From: Streptomyces polyasparticus | GTDB lineage: Bacteria > Actinomycetota > Actinomycetes > Streptomycetales > Streptomycetaceae | Direction of reading: 5' to 3' | Length of the DNA stretch: 64,000 nucleotides | NCBI RefSeq assembly: GCF_014493765.1 | Contig: NZ_JACTVJ010000018.1 | Location: forward strand, 62,001 to 126,000 | In this document: positions 57,828 to 64,000 of the stretch, one piece after another | Position numbering within the stretch: the stretch's first letter is position 1 | Layout of the letters: every line of letters begins with the position of its first letter | Program-made: the position numbers and the translations under genes | Notes under the pieces: generated by a model | What the model was told of the DNA's origin: nothing | Seen by the model: only the letters and a program-made list of their open reading frames with translations | Databases searched by the model: none

Positions 57828-58351
57828 AACAGCAGCGCCGCGAGCAGGATCACGAGCGCGGCGGCCGCCCCGTACGTCAACACGCGCCAGGACGGCGCCC
57901 TTTCGGGCCCCGGCTCGTCCAGCGGAATCCACCACGGCAGGGTGTCCGGGTCGTCGCTGTCGTAGTCGTCGCGCTCCCCCAGGGCGGAGGCGGCGCCCGC
58001 GTCACCCCGTACGGCATCGGGGCGCGCGCCGTCGGACCGTACGGCGTCCGCGAGCCGCGGCCGTACCGCGTCCGGCCTGGGCCAGGCGCGCAGGGCCAGC
58101 TCCCAGCGCGCGCCGAAGCGCGCCGCCTCCGCCGCGTCCAGGCCCGCGACGCGGCAGAGTGCGAGCACCGCCTTGCGGGGCGGCGGCTGCTGTCCGTTCA
58201 AATAGCGCTGCCAGGAGGATTTGCTGTACGCGGTACGCGCGCCGAGCGCGACGAGGCTCATCCCCGTACGGTCCTTGAGCAGCCGTAACTGCTCGATGAA
58301 ATGCACCACTTCAGCCGGATATGCCTCCGGCAGCGGCTGCCAGCTTCCCAC
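57815..58351 (-). CDS. XRE-type regulator with C-terminal membrane span
   Basis: Protein of 178 aa related in its N-terminal part to the larger regulator at 55774. The helix-turn-helix contains SLVALGARTAYSKSSWQRYLNGQ. An acidic, variable linker follows, and the protein ends in a membrane span (about 158-177: AAAALVILLAALLFLLT) with no outside domain. It may partner with the DUF2690 regulator or sense the membrane itself. The start at 58351 fits the shared start region (WQPLPEAYPAEV). Confidence 0.85.
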   Translation of the reverse strand: MGSWQPLPEAYPAEVVHFIEQLRLLKDRTGMSLVALGARTAYSKSSWQRYLNGQQPPPRKAVLALCRVAGLDAAEAARFGARWELALRAWPRPDAVRPRLADAVRSDGARPDAVRGDAGAASALGERDDYDSDDPDTLPWWIPLDEPGPERAPSWRVLTYGAAAALVILLAALLFLLT

Positions 58352-58455
58352 CGCTCTCTCCCCTCACCGGCTCTTCACCGGTATGTCCGGGTGACGGATG
58401 GAACGGTGGGTTCGGTTCCTTCGCCCGGGATGTCCCGGCGGGCCCGCGCGCCGTC

Positions 58456-59187
58456 TCAGCCGACGTCCGCGTAGCTCGTGCCGATCATCAGGCGGTCCAC
58501 GCGGTTGATGATCTCGGTGGCGGTGTTCCCGCGGTCGTACGCGCCCCACTTGGGGCGGTTGTCGCTGTCCCAGGTGCGGCCCGTGTACCGGGTCGAGCCG
58601 TTGCTGAACGTGCGCTGGATGCCGTCGTAGTAGAGCTCGATCCAGCCGCCGGACGCGGAGTCCGAGGTGTGGATGCCGAGGGCGACCCGGTGCCACTCGA
58701 AGGCCTTGACCTCGCGTGTCCAGATGGTGTGCCACACCTCGCCCGGGCCGACGTACTTCAGCTGCACCATGCCGTTGCCCACGGTCATCAGGACCGGGTA
58801 GTTCTGCTGGCTGTTCGGATACGACTTCCACTGGAACGGCACGAAGTCGGAACCGCTGCCGGGCACCACCGAGAAGTTCTGCTCCCAGCCGATCCAGTAC
58901 GTGCTGTTGTTCCGGAACGTATACGCCGAGCCACCCGTCTTGATGCCGCGGGATTCGCAGCGGTCCATGCCCACGGCCTTGGTGTAACGGAACACGCGGG
59001 CGTGGCCGTCCGTCTGCTCGGAGGTGACGAGGCTGCCGGGCGCGGGGCATTCGACGCCTTCGAAGACGCCGAGCCCCTGGCTCGCCTCGCCGTTCCGGAT
59101 GACGGCCGCGAACGCCGGTGAGGACGTCAGGAGCACCATGGCCGATGCCGCGGCGGTCAGCGCGAGAAGTCGCGGTCGTACGTGCAT
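58456..59187 (-). CDS. Secreted polysaccharide lyase, heparin lyase I-like family
   Basis: Exported protein of 243 aa with a signal peptide ending SPAFAA. It is a single jelly-roll domain of the Polysacc_lyase (heparin lyase I-like) type, recognisable from RFRYT-like strands, DFVPFQWKSYPNSQQNYPVLMT, WHRVALGIHTSDSASGGWIELYYDG and DSDNRPKWGAYDRG. It probably cleaves uronic-acid-containing polysaccharide outside the cell; the substrate is not known. The PL8-type lyase gene lies 61 bp upstream on the same strand, suggesting a joint degradation locus. Confidence 0.82.
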   Translation of the reverse strand: MHVRPRLLALTAAASAMVLLTSSPAFAAVIRNGEASQGLGVFEGVECPAPGSLVTSEQTDGHARVFRYTKAVGMDRCESRGIKTGGSAYTFRNNSTYWIGWEQNFSVVPGSGSDFVPFQWKSYPNSQQNYPVLMTVGNGMVQLKYVGPGEVWHTIWTREVKAFEWHRVALGIHTSDSASGGWIELYYDGIQRTFSNGSTRYTGRTWDSDNRPKWGAYDRGNTATEIINRVDRLMIGTSYADVG

Positions 59188-59248
59188 GACACCTCCGGTG
59201 AGGAATGGGGGGAGTGGTGCATGACGTGCTGTGGGGCAGAGGCCGGGC

Positions 59249-61651
59249 TCAGGCGAGCTTCGCCGTGTGGGTGTGGCCGCGTGAGCCGCCGACCCGGACG
59301 GTGACGACGGGGCGGCGACCCGGCGTGACGGAGACCGTGTCGTCGGCCGCGACCACCTCGCGTACGGCGAACGGCAGCGTGAGCGTCACCGACTCCTGCG
59401 TACGGGAGGAGTCCGCGACCGCCACCTCGACGCCCTCGTCGCGGCGCCGGACGAGCACGGTCGCGGCGCCCGAGCAGCCGAGGCCCGCCACGCTGCCCGG
59501 GGCCCAGAAGTGCGCGGCGAGGACGCCGTCGCGGCGGGACTCGACGGCCTGCACCGTCGGCGAGTTGGCGAGGACGGCGACCGGGCTCGAGGCCGCCCAG
59601 GCGGCCGTCTCGTCGGCGGAGGCGCCGGGCAGCAGCACATAGGAGTACGTGCTGTTCGCCGGCGAGATGCCGTGGTCGAGCCACAGCGTCAGATACCGGC
59701 GGGTGATCGGGTCCGTGGTGCCGCCGGTGTCGGCGCCGGTGTTGATGTCGGCCCAGGTGCCCGTGCGCTCCTCGCGCAGCGCCTTGAGCGCCGCCCGGCC
59801 GGGGAAGACATAGCCGCCGGTGCCTTCCAGGTGGGCCCAGCCGGCGCGGGCGAAGTCCTGGCGCCAGCCCTGCGCGGCGGACTGGGCCAGGCCGTCGACG
59901 AGGAGGCGGTTGCTGCCGGTCGCGTGCAGATGGCGGTTCTCGACGACCGTCTCGACCGTACGGCCGTCGCTCGCGGTGATCCCGGCGCCGAGCGCGACCA
60001 CCGCGCCGTCGAAGGTGAACCAGGCCTTGTGCGCGCGCAGCGTCGAACCGTCCGCGATCAGGTCCATCGCCGCCGCGGCGAACCGGCCGCCGAGGGATGC
60101 GCCGCCCGCGGTCCTGTTCGCGGGCTGGTACACGCGCGTGCCCGCCGCGTCGCCGACCTTCGCCCGCTGCCGGGTGTCGACGGTCGTGCCCGGCAGGCGG
60201 TACAGGTCGACGGTGGCCCAGTACGCGTCGCCGTAGTGCGCGAGGTCGTCGGGGACGTAGACGTAGGTGACGCCGTCGCCCTGGTACCAGGCCTTCTTGT
60301 TCTCGAAGTTGCCGCACTCGTACGCGGCGACCCGCGCCGAGGACAGGCCGAGGCTCAGCGCCCAGCCGGGCCTGCGCTGCACCACGCGGTCCATGTCCGC
60401 GAAGACCTGCGCGCCGGTGAGGCGGGGCGCGGCCGGCACCGCGGTGTCGTCGAGGACCGCGCGGGCCCGGGCGATCTGCGGGACGCCCGCGGTCCTCAGA
60501 TAGGGGACCGCCTTGTTGCGCGTGATCCAGCCCTTGACCAACGCCCGCCAGCGGGCGGCCTGTTCGGCGGGGGCGGCGAGGGCCAGCAGGAGGATGTTGG
60601 TGATGGTCGCGGCGCCGTTCGTGGCGTCGTTGGCCTTCATACGGGAGACCGCGCGGCCGTTCTGCGAGTCCATCATCAGGCCGTCGAAGACCACCGGCGA
60701 GAAGGTCCGCTCCACCGCGTCGAAGATCACCGACACCTTCGGGTCGGTGACCTGCCAGGTGGAGTTGCCGAGCAGGGCGAGGATGTACGCGGCGCCGGAG
60801 AGCAGCACATTGCCGTACGTGCCGGTGTACGCGACCGTTCCGTGCTGGATGAAGGAGCCGTCCTCGTAGAAGCCGTCGCCCTTGGTGACGTACGCGAAGA
60901 GGCTGTTCTTTCCGCCGCCGGCCACGTCCGAGACGCTGTCGCGGGCCGAGACGAGCTTGGCGGGATCGCGGGCGAGCAGTCCGTGCAGGGCGACGGTGAC
61001 GGCCTTGTCGGCGCGATTGCCGCCGGTCTCGATGAGGCCGCCGGCCACGCGCTTGTCGGCGTTGGGGCACCACTTGTGCACGGTGGCCAGGTAGTCCGCG
61101 AGGTCCGCGGCGGGCAGGTGCGCGCGGACCAGGACGCAGGTGTCGAGCAGGGCGCGGGGCGAACCTATCTCCCAGAACCACCAGTTGCCGGTCTCCTGCG
61201 CGGCCGCGTTGAAGCCGCCGTCGTGCAGCAGGCGCAGCGCGGAGACGATCGCCTCGACGACCTCCGACTTGCCGGCGAGCGATGTGCCGGGCGTGGCCCA
61301 GGCGGTGGCGAGAGTGCGCAGGCGCGGGTAGCTCTGGCCGAACATGGCCGAGTCGGAGACCGGGGCGAGATCGGGCCAGACGGCGGTACGGCCCGCCGAA
61401 CGGTCCATGGTCCCCCACCACTTGTCCGCGTCGGCGGAGAGCTTGGCGAGCGCGGCGGCGAAGTCGGGGGCGGCCGGGTCGAACTCGCCGCCGGTGAGTA
61501 GCTGTTCCGCCCGCATGAGAAGGGTGTCGTACTCGTCGGCGGCTGCTCCGGTGGCGGCCGCCGAGGCGGGCGGGGCCGCGAGGAGGACGGCGCCGGCGGC
61601 TGCCGCACCCCCCAGAACACTGCGGCGGCTGAGACGAGGTACGTGGGGCAT
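59249..61651 (-). CDS. Secreted polysaccharide lyase family 8 (hyaluronate/chondroitin/xanthan lyase type)
   Basis: TAT-exported protein of 800 aa (signal SRRSVLGGAAAAG). An alpha/alpha-toroid domain is followed by beta-sandwich domains. The catalytic triad of the family is intact: Asn212 (ETGGNRADK), His270 and Tyr279 (SFIQHGTVAYTGTYG), with the aromatic patch NWWFWEIG and RAVSR nearby. These enzymes break glycosaminoglycans or xanthan by beta-elimination. ATG 61651 is chosen because GGGAG lies 7 nt upstream; ATG 61657 is too close to it. Two palindromic sites at 61697-61777 may regulate it. Confidence 0.9.
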   Translation of the reverse strand: MPHVPRLSRRSVLGGAAAAGAVLLAAPPASAAATGAAADEYDTLLMRAEQLLTGGEFDPAAPDFAAALAKLSADADKWWGTMDRSAGRTAVWPDLAPVSDSAMFGQSYPRLRTLATAWATPGTSLAGKSEVVEAIVSALRLLHDGGFNAAAQETGNWWFWEIGSPRALLDTCVLVRAHLPAADLADYLATVHKWCPNADKRVAGGLIETGGNRADKAVTVALHGLLARDPAKLVSARDSVSDVAGGGKNSLFAYVTKGDGFYEDGSFIQHGTVAYTGTYGNVLLSGAAYILALLGNSTWQVTDPKVSVIFDAVERTFSPVVFDGLMMDSQNGRAVSRMKANDATNGAATITNILLLALAAPAEQAARWRALVKGWITRNKAVPYLRTAGVPQIARARAVLDDTAVPAAPRLTGAQVFADMDRVVQRRPGWALSLGLSSARVAAYECGNFENKKAWYQGDGVTYVYVPDDLAHYGDAYWATVDLYRLPGTTVDTRQRAKVGDAAGTRVYQPANRTAGGASLGGRFAAAAMDLIADGSTLRAHKAWFTFDGAVVALGAGITASDGRTVETVVENRHLHATGSNRLLVDGLAQSAAQGWRQDFARAGWAHLEGTGGYVFPGRAALKALREERTGTWADINTGADTGGTTDPITRRYLTLWLDHGISPANSTYSYVLLPGASADETAAWAASSPVAVLANSPTVQAVESRRDGVLAAHFWAPGSVAGLGCSGAATVLVRRRDEGVEVAVADSSRTQESVTLTLPFAVREVVAADDTVSVTPGRRPVVTVRVGGSRGHTHTAKLA

Positions 61652-61696
61652 GGGCATACTCCCGGGGCTCGTGTCGCGAGGCGTGCCGGACAGCAT

Positions 61697-61777
61697 GTAA
61701 CCGCTTTCCATGCCTGACAAGGGGGCAGGCAGGGGAAGTTGAGCCCTGGGCTCCGAAAATGGGTAACCGGTTTCCCA
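61697..61777 (-). promoter_or_regulatory. Two LacI-type operator-like sites upstream of the PL8 gene
   Basis: The sequence gtaaccgctttcc (61697-61709) recurs as gtaaccggtttcc (61763-61775), 66 bp apart. The second contains the palindrome aaccggtt, close to operators of LacI-family sugar regulators. No LacI gene lies in this window, so the regulator must be elsewhere. Confidence 0.5.
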
Positions 61778-61863
61778 CCAGGATGGGACGATCCCCCCAG
61801 GCCCGGCCGCCGCGTGACGGCCGGGTGGTGCGGGCGTGCGTGACGGCCGGGTGGTGCGGGCGC

Positions 61864-62454
61864 TCAGCTGCTGATCGTGAAGTGCAGCGTCTCGTCCAGG
61901 AAGGGGATCTCCAGGACCGGATCCGGCTGCGCCATCAGCGCGAGCATGACGATCGCGAAGCCGAGCATGCCGTACGTGACCATGTCGGTGAACCGCGAGC
62001 GCACGGCCAGCATCCCGACCGAGGGGAGCATGCGGCGCAGCACGGCGCCGATGAGCAGCGCGACACCGATCAGCAGGGTGCCCGCGCGCCAGACGTCGAA
62101 GGCCGTGAGGATCAGGCCGATCGCGGTCACCCCGAGCACCGTGAGCACCGGCCACTGCCGGGCCGGCGCGGGCGCGTCGCCGGGCGCCGCGCGGCCGCCG
62201 CCCTCGGGGCGCGCGGTGTCCTTCGTGAACAGGGGGAAGCGGCGGGACTTCTTGACGGGCGGCTCACCGCCGGACACGGCGGAGCGGGCCGTCGGCTCGG
62301 CGGGCTCGTGCGCCGCGGACTCGTGCGCCGCGGACTCCGGCTTCCCCGTCGCGACCTCAGGCTCCTGCGCCGCGGACTCCCCCGCCGGCACCGCGCCCTC
62401 GGGCCCGGTGCCGTCCGGCGGGACCGCCTCGTTCTCAGCCGACACCGTGACCAC
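61864..62454 (-). CDS. DUF3017-domain membrane protein
   Basis: Protein of 196 aa. A long Ala/Glu/Pro-rich cytoplasmic region (about 100 residues) precedes three membrane spans (about 103-120, 122-140 and 160-180), including [21 protein letters not shown] and [20 protein letters not shown]. The DUF3017 family is almost always encoded directly after folD in actinomycetes, as here. The GTG start at 62454 overlaps folD by 20 nt; GTG 62445 is an alternative with 11 nt overlap. The function is unknown. Confidence 0.83.
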   Translation of the reverse strand: MVTVSAENEAVPPDGTGPEGAVPAGESAAQEPEVATGKPESAAHESAAHEPAEPTARSAVSGGEPPVKKSRRFPLFTKDTARPEGGGRAAPGDAPAPARQWPVLTVLGVTAIGLILTAFDVWRAGTLLIGVALLIGAVLRRMLPSVGMLAVRSRFTDMVTYGMLGFAIVMLALMAQPDPVLEIPFLDETLHFTISS

Positions 62455-63304
62455 CGGCCGCGCGCTCGGCGGCCTCCACGACGTTGACGAGCAGCTGGGC
62501 GCGGGTCATCGGTCCGACGCCGCCCGGGTTGGGCGAGATCCAGGACGCGACCTCGGCGACACCGGGGTGCACATCGCCGACGATCTTGCCGCTCTCGTCG
62601 CGCGAGACGCCGACGTCGAGGACCGCGACGCCCGGCTTCACGTCCTCGGGCTTGATCAGATGCGGCACACCCGCCGCGGCCACGATGATGTCGGCGCGCT
62701 TGAGGTGGGCGGCCAGATCGCGGGTGCCGGTGTGGCACTGGGTCACGGTCGCGTTCTCGGAGCGGCGCGTGAGCAGCAGCGGCATCGGACGCCCGATGGT
62801 CACGCCACGGCCGACGACCACCACCTCGGCACCGTTGATCTCCACCCCGTACTGCCGGAGCAGCGTGATCACGCCGTTGGGCGTGCAGGGCAGCGGCGCC
62901 GGCTCGTTGAGGACGAGGCGGCCCAGGTTCATCGGGTGCAGACCGTCGGCGTCCTTGTCCGGGTCCATCAGCTCGAGGATCCGGTTCTCGTCGACGCCCT
63001 TGGGCAGCGGCAGCTGCACGATGTAGCCGGTGCAGGCCGGGTCCTCGTTGAGCTCGCGGACGACGGCCTCGATCTCCTCCTGCGAGGCGGTCGCGGGCAG
63101 CTCGCGCTGGATCGAGGCGATGCCGACCTGCGCGCAGTCGCGGTGCTTGCCGGCGACGTACTTCTGGCTGCCGGGGTCCTCACCGACGAGCACGGTGCCG
63201 AGTCCGGGGGTGATGCCGCGCGCCTTGAGTGCTTCCACGCGAACGGTGAGCTCGGCCTTGATCGCGGCCGCGGTGGCCTTGCCATCGAGAATCTGGGCGG
63301 TCAT
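62435..63304 (-). CDS. folD: Methylenetetrahydrofolate dehydrogenase/cyclohydrolase
   Basis: Bifunctional one-carbon enzyme of 289 aa, making 10-formyl-tetrahydrofolate. Family segments are [18 protein letters not shown] with the catalytic Yxxx[26 protein letters not shown] and [15 protein letters not shown], followed by the NADP-binding region [20 protein letters not shown] 63304 is used; ATG 63313 would add three residues. It works in the same pathway as the glyA gene of this window, but its own leader shows no ZTP riboswitch. The DUF3017 gene overlaps its 3' end. Confidence 0.95.
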   Translation of the reverse strand: MTAQILDGKATAAAIKAELTVRVEALKARGITPGLGTVLVGEDPGSQKYVAGKHRDCAQVGIASIQRELPATASQEEIEAVVRELNEDPACTGYIVQLPLPKGVDENRILELMDPDKDADGLHPMNLGRLVLNEPAPLPCTPNGVITLLRQYGVEINGAEVVVVGRGVTIGRPMPLLLTRRSENATVTQCHTGTRDLAAHLKRADIIVAAAGVPHLIKPEDVKPGVAVLDVGVSRDESGKIVGDVHPGVAEVASWISPNPGGVGPMTRAQLLVNVVEAAERAAGGHGVG

Positions 63305-63563
63305 GGGTCCCATACTCGCCGATGGAGGGGGCCGGGCTCCAATCGCCTGCCGCCCCGCACCGCGGGGATTGCACCCGCACGACGCCGACCCTGCGCATCT
63401 GGACAAAAGCGCGGCACGCAGGAACCATGTTCGGCCAGTGCCGCGGGCAGTGCCGGGGGTGGGCATAGGCGGACATTACGGATACTCCGGCATGTTGCTG
63501 CAGCAGACCTCCGTGCGCGCCGCGTCGTCCCCGCACGTGTGCAGCAACGGAGGAACCACCCCA

Positions 63564-64000
63564 ATGAGCTTCGGCGACCCCAACAATCCCTACGGCCAGC
63601 AGCAGGGCCAGCCCGGTTACGGCTACCCGCAGCAGGGCCAGCAGCCCGGATACGGCTACCCGCAGGCCCCGCCGGTACAGCAGCAGTACGGCGGCTACCC
63701 GGGCGGCCCCGTCAGCATGCCGGGCGGTGTGAAGGCCGGCCGCGTCATGCTGTTCGTGATCGGCGGCCTGCAGGTCATAGGCGCCATCCTGATCGCCCTG
63801 ACCGCCATGGCCATCTCGGCAGCGAAGAACGACGAGACGCTCAAGGACGACGTGCAGTTCCAGCAGCTCGCCGACTACTCGGCCGGCGCGCTGTGGGCCG
63901 TCACCGTCGCCGTGCTCGCCTGGGGCATCTTCGCCATCGTGCTCGGTGTGAAGCAGGGCAGCGGCGGCAACGGCGTCCGCATCACCACGATGGTGTTCGC
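63564..64000 (+). CDS. Membrane protein with Gln/Gly/Tyr-rich N-terminus (cut by window end)
   Basis: A partial gene of 145 codons with no stop before the window edge. ATG 63564 follows GGAGGA. The first 50 residues are GYGYPQQGQQ-type low-complexity sequence. Two membrane spans follow (about 62-84 and 112-133) with a polar loop between them (KNDETLKDDVQFQQLADY). The function is unknown. The layout is common in streptomycete small membrane proteins. The 259-bp gap to folD holds divergent promoters but no clear operator. Confidence 0.75.
   Translation, partial: MSFGDPNNPYGQQQGQPGYGYPQQGQQPGYGYPQAPPVQQQYGGYPGGPVSMPGGVKAGRVMLFVIGGLQVIGAILIALTAMAISAAKNDETLKDDVQFQQLADYSAGALWAVTVAVLAWGIFAIVLGVKQGSGGNGVRITTMVF

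Noticed and set aside
63305-63563. ZTP riboswitch upstream of folD
   Set aside because: No pfl-type core segments were found in the folD leader on either strand.

Overview
The window is a gene-dense, very GC-rich stretch with strong third-position G/C bias and frequent GTG starts. Gene content and order point to the core chromosome of a Streptomyces: sdhCDAB, trpS, long-form glyA, mdh and folD-DUF3017 sit among actinomycete envelope genes, secreted polysaccharide enzymes and several regulator families. Nearly everything is intact. The one clear lesion is around 11.5-13.9 kb, where a tnpB-only IS200/IS605-type element abuts the 3' remnant of a large DUF4132-type gene.

Layout. 0-6 kb: a secreted family 20 hexosaminidase, an OHCU decarboxylase and the succinate dehydrogenase operon. 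6-14.3 kb: small membrane, VOC and PQQ-propeller genes; a TetR-controlled membrane/DCC-oxidoreductase operon with a striking double-palindrome promoter; then the tnpB insertion and the gene remnant. 14.3-21 kb: a divergent MarR/MFS pair, and an MMPL exporter divergent from a two-component system. 21-32 kb: a secreted LamG protein, an RsbW-like ATPase, a phosphoesterase, a D,D-carboxypeptidase, a BrkB-type protein, and a complete-looking decaprenylphosphoryl-arabinose route (UbiA-type transferase, PAP2 phosphatase, DprE1, DprE2, plus a GtrA protein). 32-41 kb: a lipoprotein, a 2'-5' RNA ligase-like protein, trpS, an ECF sigma factor followed by a membrane anti-sigma candidate and two paralogous tail-anchored surface proteins, glyA behind a ZTP riboswitch, and ornithine aminotransferase. 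41-46 kb: a YgiB/YgiC-like pair, an EamA-like permease, and a MocR regulator divergent from an AhpD-like protein. 46-53.4 kb: a glycine-betaine operon combining synthesis (choline oxidase-like GMC enzyme, betaine-aldehyde dehydrogenase) with an ABC importer. 53.5-64 kb: a lipoprotein, mdh, two related membrane-bound XRE regulators flanking a peptidoglycan-binding protein, two secreted polysaccharide lyases, DUF3017-folD, and a membrane protein cut by the window end.

The most notable signals are: the tnpB element with candidate omega-RNA hairpins abutting a truncated host gene; the ZTP riboswitch before glyA; the 18-bp inverted operators enclosing a consensus-spaced promoter before the TetR operon; the arabinose-lipid pathway in a genus without arabinogalactan, whose DprE1 has Ala at the benzothiazinone-reactive Cys position; the sigma/anti-sigma/tail-anchored-pair locus; and two independent tandem duplications that copy the stop codon of related regulator genes. 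No tRNA, rRNA or CRISPR array was seen.
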